A stretch of DNA of 64,000 nt from Gigaspora rosea. Its lineage: Eukaryota; Glomeromycota; Glomeromycetes; Diversisporales; Gigasporaceae. The translations under genes were made by a program, and so were the position numbers. The notes beneath the pieces were generated by a model. The model was not told the DNA's origin. It saw nothing but the letters and a program-made list of their open reading frames with translations, and made no database searches. Shown piece after piece: positions 1 to 12,303 of the stretch. The stretch's first letter is position 1; each line of letters begins with the position of its first letter. Location of the stretch: positions 83,420 to 147,419 of the forward strand of contig QKWP01000063.1 in the NCBI GenBank assembly GCA_003550325.1. Reading direction: 5' to 3'.

Positions 1-906
1 TGAACTAAAATACTTTTTGAATTCTATTAAAAAAAAAAAGTTATTTCATATGCGTTAATTTGAAATAATATTTTACATTTAAAAGTTCTTACAAGATCTT
101 TATGAAGAATTTTATTATCATCTAAAAATGATAGGCCTTTAGATATTTCATATGCATATCGTAATTTATCAGTCCATTTTAATTTCAAATAATTCCTTTT
201 TAAATATTCGCGTAAATTTCCATCCACAGCAAATTGTAATATTAAGCAATATTGATTATTGACGGAATCTGTATAAATAATAATTTATAAAGACCAATTA
301 TTTCCAGGAATAATCTATTAATTTTCATATGTTTAATTACCATTAGTGATTCCATAAAATCGAATAATATATGGATGTTTATGTTTATCAACAGCAGCTA
401 ATTTCAAAAGCTACGTATATAATACACGTTAGAAAATTTAGAAATTATAAAATTATACTCGGAATTAATATATGTGAAAAAATACTACCTCATTAATGAA
501 CTCTCTAACTGTTCTTTCACTGGCAATAATTCTTTTCATAGTAGATTCATCGGGAATATCCATATTCTTGGTATTAATTGAATTCATAATTTCAGTAACA
601 ATTTCCTTGTCTATTGTGCTAGTGTCAATATTTATGCTTTTAAGAATAATTATAGAGTTATCCCACTTCGCTGTGCGAACAATTCCGAAAGGGCCTTTAC
701 TGATTTCTGTAAACTCACTAAACAAATTGTATTCATATTGTTTTATAACTTTATTCTCTTCACTATTAATGTTTTTGCTAATTAATTCAGTCAAAGTATC
801 TGCCATAATTTCATGACCAACAGAGTTCCATGAGAATAAATTTTCATATCCTGATATATCAATAGCATACCATTTAAAATGATACACTAAAGGCATCGAG
901 TCTTGG
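1..906 (-). other. Protein kinase domain exons of the fused gene
   Basis: Four exons (906-489, 410-341, 268-93, 23-1) read through as a kinase N-lobe and the start of the C-lobe. The glycine-loop region is ISKGPFGIVRTAKW. The VAIK-equivalent lysine lies in IILKSI. The alpha-C region is REFINELLKLAAVDKHKHPY, split by the 78-bp intron at 411-488. The hinge region is YCLILQFAVDGNLREYL. The catalytic loop HKDLNSKSILV is split by the intron at 24-92, directly after the aspartate-leucine. The loop has HKD instead of HRD. The first glycine of the loop is replaced by serine, so nucleotide binding may be atypical. The DFG motif would lie left of the window. The style matches the expanded TKL/Sel1-type kinases of glomeromycotan fungi; activity cannot be judged from this part. 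Confidence 0.8.
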
Positions 907-3305
907 CTATCTTTCAATAAAGGGACTATATCTTCAAACTTATGATTAACAAGTATATAGTTGATTTTTTGTAATGTAATTTATAAAATGAAAGTATTAA
1001 AATTAAATCAACACAATAAAATAAATTAAACAAAAATCCAATAATTACCTAGAGTTTATAATTACTTCAATTGCAGGCTCAAAGTTTGTAGATGGAAATT
1101 CAAGTATGGTTGCGAAAATTAAGTTTTGTGGTGGTATTGGTCTATTTATATCGATATTAACTGTATCAGATATTCTCTCTTTGTTCATTTCGATTTTTTT
1201 GCTGCCAGATACTAGTTTAATGTTGCTTAGCTCATAATTGAAATAATCATGTTTTAATGGATTTCCAATTAATGCCCAACATATTTTCAACTCACTATAA
1301 ATATAAAAGCATAAATATAAATAGACTTAGAGTATGAGACCTTAATAATTTATAATTACCTATTAATTACTTCGTTTGAGCTTTTATGCTTTTCGATAAT
1401 AGCATAAAAACCGTAACAGTCCATTAACCGAAATTTAACGGCCAGACTTGTTTTTTTGTAATCGATTGTAAAAATAGATCCAATAATTTGATATTGATTG
1501 CTTCTTAAAGGTGTGTCAAACTTGATTCTATGACATGTAATTTCGCTTCCTATTTTTTCTTCCCTAGTCATTAAAATCCGTTCTTCGTCTTTTATTAATT
1601 CATTAATTCTTTCCTTAATGTTCGAATCAAGAAGTTTCCATATCGGTATTAGCTCTGTTCGATTCACAACATACCAAGCTTCGGGGTACGTTGAATTATT
1701 TTCATCAAACCATTTTTCAACTTTTTCAGGTTTAACAATGGAACGATCATTTGAAAATGCATTTACTTCAAATTCTGACTGAAAAATTTTCCATTCTTTT
1801 ATTAATTTGTCTAGTCCTTTTGGTACTTTGGACCGTTGAAAATTTATAAACATTTCTACAGGTAATTCAGAATAAGAATAACACATCGATTCTAAACTAT
1901 TGCCAATTATATAATTTTTGCAAAAATAATGTCCATATTTATCAAAAATATTTATTAAGCTTGAGTAAGGATTATTGCTTTCAAATACTTTTTCGATATC
2001 TACTTTATATTGATTCGAAACTTTAATTTTATTTTTTTCTGTATGAATTTGTATTTTCAACTGATCTTGAATAATATTACACGCAATAGCATCGACTTTT
2101 GATTTGGATGGGTCTATTGAAATGAATGGATTAATTTGAAAGTCTTGCTTTTCCTTAACGTCTATTTTGTTAAAATTCATTAATAAATCTATTGGACTTT
2201 TTAGATGAAATATTTTCAATGACGTTGTTTCACTAAAGTTAAATTCAGGTTCATATAGAAACTCTAAAACTTTTTCATTACTGCATGAAAATCCGTCTTG
2301 GGTTACTAAAATACCACTCTCCATATGATATTTCTTTATCCAATATAGTAAATTTATAGTTATATTATTTATTAGCCAATCATTAATATCTTGCTCTTGA
2401 TGAAAACTCGTAATTCCAGGAACAAGCCTTTTATTAATATTCATAGACCAATCCGCGGGTATTTTATGTAAAGCTTTGAAGGATTCTTGCAATTGTTTAT
2501 CAAGTCTTGTGAAAGCAGGAATTACTTTCTCATAAGCAATCACAGAGAATTTTTCATACGAAAATAGCTGATTCACATAATCACCCTAAATCACGATGTT
2601 AATAATTAATATAAAAAACAATAATAATATAAGTGATAAATTTAAAGTTCAAGGAATTGATACTTTTTTTTTTAAGAAATTAAAACTAAAACAAGAAAAA
2701 CAAAAAAATTAGAAACTTATTTACCAATTTTTTTCATCAAAAATAGGATTGTTATCTAAGTCATATAACTCTGAGAAATTTACGGAGCTTTTTTTAAATG
2801 GATTCTTGTACTTATGATTACGACTTATTTCGTCAATTATCCAAATAATATGTGCTTTTGAAATATCCAATTTTAATTTATTTTCAAAATCGGACACATT
2901 CTTAATAATTAAACCGCCTCCTACTAAAATTGTTTCAGCAAGGAATTGTTGACATAGTTCTGTTCTATCTAATTTTTCCGCATATGATTTAAAACAATCA
3001 AGTGGATTTCCAAAATACGTAATTTTGAGTACAGGAATTATTATTTTAAGGTGTTCTCGAGGTAGATAGCCAGAAGAGAGTTCAAGTTTTTCACATTCTA
3101 AAGTTTGAAATCTTTTAGAAATTATATCCCATGAAGAAATTTGCTTCTTTTCAGTTGGCTCATAAATATGAACCTTAGTATAATCTTCTATTTTAAGCTG
3201 GCCTTCATCAATTAGCGCCTCAGTATGAATAAAGTTTCCACCCTTATATTGAAGTCCATGATCTAACTTCAGATATTTCACAAATTTTTTTTCTGTTTCA
3301 TTCAT
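1..3305 (-). CDS. MACPF-signature protein fused to a tyrosine-kinase-like domain (3' end outside window)
   Basis: Multi-exon gene read right to left; the start ATG is at 3303-3305. Exon 1 (3305 to about 2722) ends at a GTAAAT donor. Exon 2 runs from about 2585 to 1360, then 1294-1049, 906-489 (acceptor tentative), 410-341, 268-93 and 23-1. From 1360 onward the phases agree across every proposed GT-AG intron; introns there are 65-142 bp. The exon 1/2 junction does not keep frame with the obvious sites, so a small exon or an error is hidden at 2586-2721. The middle carries YGHYF, six residues, then GN, the spacing of the MACPF signature YGTHY-x6-GG. The C-terminal part is a kinase. Seen: motifs and splice sites. 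Known: MACPF proteins form pores or attachment complexes. Inferred: this is one fused gene, of a family I recall from Rhizophagus as DUF7431/MACPF-like. Confidence 0.7.
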
Positions 3306-3765
3306 GGCAGGTTTTATTGGTATTTATAGAATTAATATTATATATATTATGGCATAGAATCAAATAATTTAAAACTTGAGGAAATACACCGATAATTTGT
3401 GAATTTTGGCAGTGAAATGGTACTTATGTACATACGTATGTTATCAGTTATACGTCCGTACATGTACGTACGTACAGTACGTCGTAGAAAATCTAAAACA
3501 TCAATTCCTATATAGAGATAATGCAAAAATATTAATGTATACAGTGCTACTTGTGAATGACAAATTTAGCTTATTTCCCGCACCATTGTGTGGTACAAGT
3601 CGTGTAATCAACTATTGTGGAACTTGTTTGATAAGCAGTTAATTATTTTAGTAGACATTTAGTAACCTTTTCAAATTAGACTTTAGCATTAGTCTATCAA
3701 AATGTTCGCAAAATTTTATAAAAGCAGTTAAGAACCCGACTACTATTGAAAGTCTCGTTAAGGAA
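3306..3765. promoter_or_regulatory. Shared 460-bp divergent intergenic region
   Basis: The two MACPF-signature genes point away from each other here, so both promoters must lie in this stretch or just inside it. It holds a cluster of overlapping palindromic TACGTA/GTAC words at about 3418-3485, which could be a binding-site array or a short tandem expansion. No TATA box can be assigned with confidence. A small open frame at 3406-3642 has no recognisable similarity and is not called. Confidence 0.35.
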
Positions 3766-5842
3766 GTGACTATAACAATAGACGGAGAACCTAATAGTTA
3801 CACACAAAAAGTAGATATAGAGCAATCCCTTTCAAAATTTCGAAAAGAGTTATCAGACTTATATGAACAAAATCCAAACGGACGTCCATACATATTTAAA
3901 AATATGTATTTCGCTGGTAAAGGCGGTGGTATAATAAGCCAAGATGCTGAACATAGCTGTAAGCTAGGTGATGCACTTCGTGATGGAGATATTATAAAGA
4001 TTAAACGATCTCTTGAGCATATTGATGAATCAGAAATAATAAAGCGGTGCAATTTAGTGTATGGAATTAAAATGTCTGATGATGGGCCTGTTGAACCTCA
4101 TAAAAGTAAAAAGGCCTTCGAATTCATTAAACAAAATGAAGTAATTGAATTATTCCAACCAATTGCCGATATCTATAGTAAAGACGAAAGTTTTACACGA
4201 AATAATAAATATGAAATCATTTACCAAAAAAACTTAATCGCTAATTTAAAAGTTTCTGCTAACTTACCTTGGTCATCACTATCGACTGATTTTGAAATAT
4301 CATACGAAAGATTAAGAGGAAGGACCAACTACAACGAAACTTCTATGATATTTGATGTCAATCTACAAGGCCGTGCGAAAGTACTAATGACTAACAAAGT
4401 TCGTCCGTCAAAAGAATTTGAAAAGGCAGTAGATGATGCTTTGAAAGATTTCAAACCTCTTGAAAAACTTAAAGACGTCTGTAAAGAGTACGGAGAATTC
4501 TGGGCACGTGAAATAATTTTAGGAGGAAAAATTCAAATAATTCGAGATGACTTCATTGAAATTAGCACACAAACTGAGGAAAGAACGTTAGGTGCTAGTA
4601 GTAGTATCAATATAAGAAATATTAATTTAAATTTGCAGGGTAATAGATCAGAAAATGAAATAATTGGCATAAATAGTAGAGAATCTAGTACTAAGCCTAT
4701 GTATATTGGAGGAGACATTAACATGGCGCGCGAAAACATTAATGGATGGATTAAATCTTTAGAAAATTACACTAAATGGAGAATTGTAGAATATCGAGAT
4801 GTAGTTTCGATTTTTGAAATTTTAGACCACGATTTACGTAGACGTGTTCTCAATACTTTAGGAAGAAACATTCTTTACGCTAAAGTTGATAAATGTAAAT
4901 TAACTTTCTTTCCAAATCAACAACCATGTATACACGAATTAGATATACCTAAGAAATATAAAGAAAATGTTAAAGACTATCAAATTTTTGCGACAATAAT
5001 AAGTGAGAAAAAAGGTACTTTTTCTGTTCGGGTCATGTATACGACTGACGACAATTCTACAAATATTCGTTCAACAAATCTTCTCATTCATCAATTCAGG
5101 AAATCAAGAAAGAATAAGCTGCGAAATTATTTACTGAAAATAAGGTGGATAATCATTGGCATTCCTAATGACTTTAATTTCTTTGACTATGAGGATTTTG
5201 GTGGTCTAAAAGAATTAGAAATAAAACTTAGCAATAATTTTTCAAGTAATCATCTTCGAATACTCTTGATATTTATGATAAGTACGAGGAATGTAAAACA
5301 TATCCATTAGTTACTAGCGCATTAATAAATAGTGAGTCTGAGTCTCTTCAATATAATCCATTTGAATTAAAAATAGTTACAGGAATACACTTTCATCACA
5401 CTCTTAATAAACATTTACAAATGTGTGTTCATAATTATGATTTGGCAAAAAATAAGTGTGAAAGAAATGAAGATATGCCATCATATTTTTCAATTCAGTA
5501 CTGGTTCGTATTATATATTTTTGTCAACTAAAAATCCGTTTCTTGAAATTTAATCCTCGTACTTCTATTTATAGTATTACTCACCGTTACCGTGATTCAG
5601 TGCCTCAAGGAAAGTTGTGTTCTAATCCATTTTTCAAAATAGAAAGAAAAAAAACAAGATGGGCATGTAATCAACCAGATTTTGTAAGTCTTTATCAACA
5701 AGCCTACGCTAAAAGTTGCATTCCAGGATTATTAAAAATTACCTCTGATGACGCAGTTTTTAAATCTTTTAATGGAATTGCTTTTAACGAAGAACAACTA
5801 CCTGCTCTATACTATATATGTATTTTTCAAAAAACTATCTAA
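3766..5842 (+). pseudogene. MACPF-signature protein, kinase-less relative, frameshifted
   Basis: The longest frame is 3766-5310 (about 514 codons); no in-frame ATG precedes the GTG at 3766. Residues 1-85 form a ubiquitin-like or Crinkler-like N-terminal module (TITIDGEPNS to DGDIIKIKRS). Around residue 245 is YGEFW, six residues, GG, an exact match to MACPF signature spacing. The region WRIVEYRDVVSIFEILD parallels WYVVNRTELIPIWKLLD in the neighbouring minus-strand gene, so the two are paralogues. Coding resemblance continues past the stop in a second frame (about 5284-5528, YEECKTYPLVTSALI) and in a third (5543-5842, FVSLYQQAY). At least two indels, or unrecognised introns, near 5250-5290 and 5505-5530 break it. 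No kinase follows. It is probably a decaying copy; sequencing errors in T- and A-runs are the alternative. Confidence 0.6.
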
Positions 5843-6466
5843 ATAGAATTTAATCTAAATACTTTATATATCAACTATATTAAATATAATTATTTAATAA
5901 AGAGATTCCAATGATATATTTGAACAAGTAGGTTTAAATTGGCTTTGGAATCACTATTTTAGTTTTATAAATTATTCATCCGCGAATTTTTCATATCAAG
6001 TGTAATTTGGTTACTTCGTGCTTGAAGCAAAATCGAAAATTTGTTTTTACATTGAGTCTTTGCCAATTAATCCAGTAAAATTAGGCCCATTTAAATAATT
6101 GATTAATTCTAAGTTTAAGTTTATTTAAACCTTATTGAATTTCTGAAAGAATTATACTTTTTTTATTATCACAACTATCACCTAACAGTTGTTTGCAAAG
6201 TATATAGTTTAAACTGATATCATTAAGGAATCAAATATAAATTAATGAAACTGAGTTTGAATAATTTATATTAAATTTATTTATTAGGTATAGAAGCTCT
6301 TTGATCACATCTGGGATGAATTTGTAATTTTTTGGGTTATATTCTTGACTATATCTAGCTCATATTACAAAAAAATTTTGAATGGTCATTAACTTGTTTA
6401 TTAAATAGAAGATTGTATTCATTGTTATTATTATTACTACGTAGTAAAAAGCAATTAATTATAACA

Positions 6467-6510
6467 ATTAGGGTAGCTGCGCGATGCAGTCGCGCTGAAA
6501 CCAGGAACGT
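6467..6510 (+). repeat. 44-bp GC-rich dispersed repeat, copy A
   Basis: This block starts ATTAGGGTAGCTG and ends AAACCAGGAACGT. It recurs on the opposite strand at 63379-63422 with 39 of 44 positions identical. It stands out against the AT-rich surroundings. It may be the end of a longer element not visible here. Confidence 0.6.
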
Positions 6511-7890
6511 TCTTTGATCATCTTAAAAACAATTTAAAAATAGGACTTATTTTATAATAGTAAATGCAGTATTATTTATTCTCTGGGAAGCGGGAATAAA
6601 GATGTTATTCTCCCATTTTATTAATTGACGGTCGGACGTTATTTCGTTATTGAGTTCGAATTAGGTTTTCATCAAAATAAAAGTGAAAGCCGTAATAAAG
6701 AATTAGTGAATGGGTATTATATGCCAAATCGACTCAATTCAGCTCATAATGTTTTATTTGCTCAATTAAGGGTAGTGGCACAAATTGCAAATTACATATT
6801 AAATTCATGTATTGATTTTATTTTTTTAAAATTTTGTAAAATTTTTTTAAGAAATCGGGTTTGAACTATAAATAAAATTATAGTGCAGGTTTCTAATTCT
6901 AAAAATAGCAAAATTATTAAAATTGGTTGAATATTCGTCAAGGTATGAAGATATATCGAAAGTTGTTTATAAAATCACATGATGTTCATATGATATCTAA
7001 ATCAAACATTTCGTGTAACTGAACCAACTGATCGTGTAACGTTACATCTGATCTTAAAATTTGATTGGGAGAGCGACATATAAGGCACATCGCCTGGTGC
7101 ATAAATAAATTTACCTTTTTAAATATATACTTGATTACTATCCGGTTGGGAGATATCAGACCCGCCGGTAGAGCTATCGGGATAGTAAACAATATTTATG
7201 AGTTAACAACAAAGAAATCCAAAGAGAGAATTACGAAGGAGTTAAGGTACTTTGGCATAAAAGGAATTGAATCGAGTATAAGAAGTTAAAATGGGATGAT
7301 TTGGTGTATAATTATAACAAGGGGTTATCTAATGATATCAATCGTTAATCAGCAGAATCAATCAAACAATACAGCAGTCAAATAATTCTATTGATAGTCT
7401 TAGACATATTATCAATTTACATGTATCAGCAGCAGTATAAAATAATCAAAAAATAAATAAACAAATAACAATATAGCAGTGTAATACTAACAAGCAGTGT
7501 TGAGAATTCAATGAAAAGATAATTATATAAGTTGCCTTTGGCTTTGAAATGCCTACTAACTTATATAGGGTCAAGGTTTATTATTCAATAAAAGGGCAGA
7601 TCGAAGTCTGAAGAAACTTTATTAAAGCGAAATAACACACTTTATATATATAATCGCTAAACATAAATAATTTAAAGTAATCAATTGTTGGGATATCTTC
7701 CTTCCGTCAATCCCATTCACACAATCACTTATAGTCTCTGCCATGTTTTACAGTAATAGACTTTGCACCAATTGTTCAATTTTTTGAATGCCAAGAGCAG
7801 GGCTATAATAATTGAATGCTTCAATTTCAATCATCAATGAACTTGAGTAACATTCTTCTACCTATAGTTCCTCATATGCCATGTATATAA

Positions 7891-8028
7891 CGGGAAGGCA
7901 GGACAATAATATTTAAAGGCTTCACGTTTATTAGTCCTGAAGAAAGCGTGCATTACTTGAACGAATTTGTTTGTAATGCAGAGACATGGCATGATGCAGA
8001 TTTAAAAGACAATCTGTTCTATGCTTAG
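7891..8028 (+). pseudogene. Coding-like fragment of unknown family
   Basis: A 45-codon open stretch, bounded by TAA upstream and TAG at 8026-8028, contains FISPEESVHYLNEFVCNAE followed by TWHDADLKDN. The mixed residue composition looks more like real protein than translated AT-rich DNA. It has no ATG at its start and no continuation in the other frames. I do not recognise it. It could be a gene relic or a chance open frame. Confidence 0.25.
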
Positions 8029-8397
8029 TTCAAAGTGAGACCTCGTGTTAATTCTATATGTGAGTATAAATAGCTAAATAAGGAAATAAGATATAATATG
8101 TATATAATAATACAAATAAGAAAGATAATCAAAAGAAATAGTAAACATGATACAGTTTATAAAGTTGCAGGGATGATCGATCGGAATATCAATCAATTAA
8201 TTAAAGCAGGGCAGAAGAAATTTTTAAGTCACAGGAGTGACAACTGGATACCAATAGGGCTTCGAAAAAAAAATTTTAATTTTTAGAGTGTAATACTGGA
8301 TTGTTTTTTCCTTATTTGTTTGTGCGGTGTCACAGAAAATTTTGTTGCCAAAATTTACTGATCTAATCATAAGAAGTAACTTCTGACCAATTGCCTC

Positions 8398-8520
8398 ATT
8401 TTGATGATTGTAAGGTTACCCGGCTCTGATTACTACATTTTTATGATCGTACGTTACCTGGCTTTGATTACTACATTTTGATGATCATATGTTACTCGGT
8501 TCGATTACTACATTTTTTTG
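8398..8520 (+). repeat. Tandem repeat, about 38 bp x 3
   Basis: Three consecutive units carry GTTAC, then GATTACTACATTTT and a GATGATCRTA-like end. They start at about 8415, 8453 and 8491. The units differ by scattered substitutions, so the array is old. No gene overlaps it. Confidence 0.65.
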
Positions 8521-9307
8521 TGAACCATTACTTCATTTTTATTCTCTTACGTATTAAACCTTACCTTTCTTCACATGATTACATTTAATGAACATTTAGA
8601 CCTATTACTTAATTTTCACATTACAATTACTTCATAATCTGTAAACTCACACTTGAGCTATTTTATTTTTACCGTGAAAATTGTTGAAGAGGATAATGTA
8701 TTTAAAGGATAATTCTCGCTAGAGTGCAAAGGAAGAATTTACGCATATGTAACATATAACCTGTAATAAATAGAGATGCTTCACTATTAATAATAAATAT
8801 GCAATAAAGCTTGCTTTCCTTTAATAAATTTATACTCTCCTTTATCAATTTTATGTTCGCGGCTTAAAGCTAAATTAGACAATATTATCATTAAGCTCTC
8901 CCCGAACCATGACAGCGGTGTAATTCCTTTTGGCTGTTGTGCTTATATTGTGTAATATTATTTCTGTTTATGTTTATGCAAGATCGATGAGCTTAATTTT
9001 CTTCTAATTCCGTAAAAGGAAATTTTTGCTTTTCATAGTTACTTAGATACTGATCAGAACAGTTCAGATCTGATACATTTCAGATACAATTCAGATACTG
9101 ATACAACTCAGAAACCTAGAAGTTACTATTGGTATGTTTCATGTATGCACAATGTCAAGTTGATGTGAATAGAAACTTTCTTGTTATTTTTTGAATGATT
9201 TGCCCTTGATTTGTACTTTGTTTTTTATTTATTTGACTTTTTGTGCTTTTTTACTCTAGATTTTTTGCCAGTTTGATTAATTGATAATCAGTGATCGTAA
9301 AGCTTGT

Positions 9308-9480
9308 AGTAAAAGACTTGAGGTGGGCATCTTGCATTTGTCATAATGTGTGCTTAATTGTTACATGATCGATGTTATGAAAATCATGTTGGATATCAAT
9401 ATTTGTATAATTTATAATATATGCCAATTAAGCAAACATCACTGCTAGGTGCGAGATGCCCATCTTTACAAAAGACTGTA
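9308..9480. mobile_element. Fold-back / MITE-like inverted repeat
   Basis: The left arm has GTGGGCATCTTGCA near 9320 and the right arm has TGCGAGATGCCCATC near 9460. A further inner pair, GTGCTTAATTG and CAATTAAGCA, extends the hairpin. The arms are imperfect and no clear target duplication is visible. Confidence 0.45.
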
Positions 9481-10055
9481 GTGAAAGCTCATTAATTACT
9501 TCCATCTGAGTTACCCGTATTTGTATTATTAGCCAATGAAATTATTTAATTAATTAATTTAATAAATAAAATCACTGATAATTAATAAATCACTAGTAAA
9601 GATAAAGGTAACGCTTTTTTAGTTAGTTGGTTGTTGTTGGAGGAAAAAAGAAGTGATTTGAATGCTACTTATCTTGTCATCTAACCTGGCATTTAACACT
9701 ATTACTTGATTTTGCGGATATGCATATCTGTGAATTCATGGATAGTATTGATTGGCAGATGATTAATAGGTTGAGTGACATTTATGTTACGCTGTTAATG
9801 TGCTAAGCTTTTATCTTGTACCTATGCTTATTAACTGTAGCAATATCTGTATATAATTGACTATACTTATTAGGTTATGACCTATAATTTTTTTGCATCA
9901 TATGATATGTATAAAATTTTTAGTTTTAAAAAGTTTAGTATATAAAAAAAACTCTTTCCCGTAGATCTGAAAATCATAATAAAATTGGCAAACAGTGTAA
10001 TCGGCATAGAGTTTTATCACATAACTATAATACAAATAGTCAAAGGTGGCCATGG

Positions 10056-12300
10056 TTGGCCTCTCAACCTAAAGGAGACATAATTATTAGACGAAAGAGG
10101 AAGGCAGTCTTACTACAAACACCAACTTCTTTTTTTCTCCTTTCACCATCCCTACGGGGTTGGCGAAACACACAAAAACTACCACAGACGGAAAATTTGC
10201 ACCTTACAGGGTTGCAGCACTTAGAGCAGATATGCCAAAAAATAAGAAGAGGAAAACAGCTAGCTTGCCGGCAAACTCCCCCCGTCAAGTACATCAAACA
10301 TGGAAAAACCTTCTCCTATGCAGCACGCTCAAGAACCCAATAAAAAATTTCCCAAAAATTAGCAAAAAGTGGCGATTCTAGTTTACCCCCAGAAAAAGGA
10401 TCTACATTGACATTACCACAACAACAAACCAATCTTGACCAAGATGTTTCCATGCATCCAACAATGACATCACAACAACAAACCGGTACTGACCTGATTT
10501 CTCCCACGCCTATAATTTTGGAAAATCAAAATTCCCATGGACCCCAAGCCGCATGTACAAATATACTCCAGAACCCGGACCAAAATAATCAGGGCTCCCT
10601 GGACCCTGTCCAGACCCTTTCCACACCGGTTAATATGGAAACTGATTCGGAAACTACCTCGACCCCAACATCCCACCCCTCCTCAGCAACAGTAATACCC
10701 CCAGACCAATCCCCAAACCAAGAGCTGATGAATGACAACACAGAAAAAATAGAAGAAGATACTGAGATGGACACCGAATCTGTAGACACTATCCAAGAAC
10801 AACCATTAACCCATAAGCTGAGTAGTAACAAGGATCACACCTGGCAACCTAACCCAGTCGCTTAACAACGCAGATTAGATCAAGAAAAAAGATGGGCAGA
10901 TCACATAAAAGATAAAATGGCAAATATTAGAGAAACCCAATTGAAGACCTTTGACGAGGAATTATGGAGCAGGGAAAAAATACTAGAATCACTAACTTCT
11001 CTTGACGGGCTACGCATGTTCGTAAAGCATAAACTAGCTAGTCTCCCAACTTCACTGCACATACCACCAGCCATAGCGGCAAAATTCAGACATCAGGACA
11101 CCGCCTTCTTTAGAAGCTTTACAAGGGTACTAACAAGCAGACAACAACACCAGATAGAATTTAATAACCTATTCATTTTAGCACTAGAAGCATATAAAAA
11201 GCAATACAGCGTATTAGCAATGAATAAACGAAATAGAAACCAACTATTCGACCTACTTAGAGCGAAGCTAGCCCTAGACTACTTAACGAATTTAGACTTT
11301 CATGAGCTAGACGCTTGGGAAATCACAAGATATCTACTATATCTGTCAAATTTTGCAAAAACCACATTGAATATGCAATTCGACGAAATTAGAAAATTAA
11401 TATCTGAGGAAATTGTGGAATCACGGCTGGAGTTACCCCAACACTATACAGAAATACACCCAGACCTAATTAAAGCCATCCCTTTTGACCTGCCAATAGA
11501 AAATAGACAGACCCTAGGGTCAAAAGTGAAGGCTCTAAGGCTCATCTTCAAATTTGCCTCTCTCCTCGAAAATTACATCTCGGATGAACGCCAACCATTA
11601 CCAACTGACTACAGGCAGTTGAATAAAACCGTGCGGAGACTCTTTCTGATCTCTGACAGAAAATAACTAAAGGACATACCGACATATAGAACCACGTTAC
11701 AAAAATACTACATATTCAACAGAATCCCAGATACTTATTTTGATTTACTTCCATCCAAACCACCATTACCTCTGACCCCTCAGGACTTGACTCCCAGATT
11801 GAGGAAGAAATTTCACTTCCTACCTAAAAGCGAAGAAGATTTCAAAGAACAAATACAGATATTAAGAATTGATTATAAGTTCAAACGACTACCAAATGAT
11901 TACCTCTTACCTCGAAAACGACTACCAAGTAATCCTGCAGACCTAAGATGAAAAGACTTCTCCTTAACAATGAAGACGACTGAAGCAGTAAATGAATTCT
12001 TAAAACTAATTCCAAAATACTACAATATCCCAACTCCTCTTCCTTCGGCATACACAAATTTTAACTATACTGGCTTACCGACCTTGCCTCTGCTGGCAAC
12101 CGAAGTCGAGATAGTAAATCTAACGGTTCCAAAAACTACAAGAAAACAACTGTCTATTGCGCTGCAAGAATTATGACCACGCTATTATTTCCATAAGATA
12201 TCTGAGTCCTGGATTGATATTAAGGTGACAGAATGAACGGAGAATCAATCCCCCGTATATCCTCGAACCTAGACGATCTTCAGATCCACTTAAAAAAAAT
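10056..12300 (+). pseudogene. LINE copy 1 ORF1 remnant
   Basis: This corresponds to the intact ORF1 of copy 2. The start codon position reads TTG (MASQP in copy 2). The first 350 bp are scrambled. From 10407 a single frame runs to about 12237, interrupted only by in-frame stops at 10863, 11664, about 11950, 12174 and about 12235. The part at 10917-11666 carries the conserved DTAFFRSF block. Beyond it come repeat units of the form PDTYFDL/PLPLTPQDL and PNDYLLP/RLPSNPADL, the same tandem module as in copy 2. The stop at 12174 (TGA) falls where copy 2 has the arginine codon CGA. A frameshift between 12240 and 12300 places the last repeat unit in frame with ORF2. Confidence 0.75.
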
Positions 12301-12303
12301 AAT

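Larger units (their letters stand above)
5843..9307. other. Gene-poor AT-rich intergenic region
   Basis: No open frame here has recognisable similarity. The open frames at 6625-6864, 7065-7289 and 8098-8286 show no domain or compositional support. The stretch contains the dispersed repeat at 6467-6510, the coding-like fragment at 7891-8028 and the 38-bp tandem repeat at about 8398-8520, listed separately. A run of related CAGATAC words lies at 9050-9112. Confidence 0.5.

Noticed and set aside
3406..3642. 78-codon frame in the divergent promoter
   Set aside because: It runs through TACGTA repeats and AT-rich DNA, with no family resemblance.
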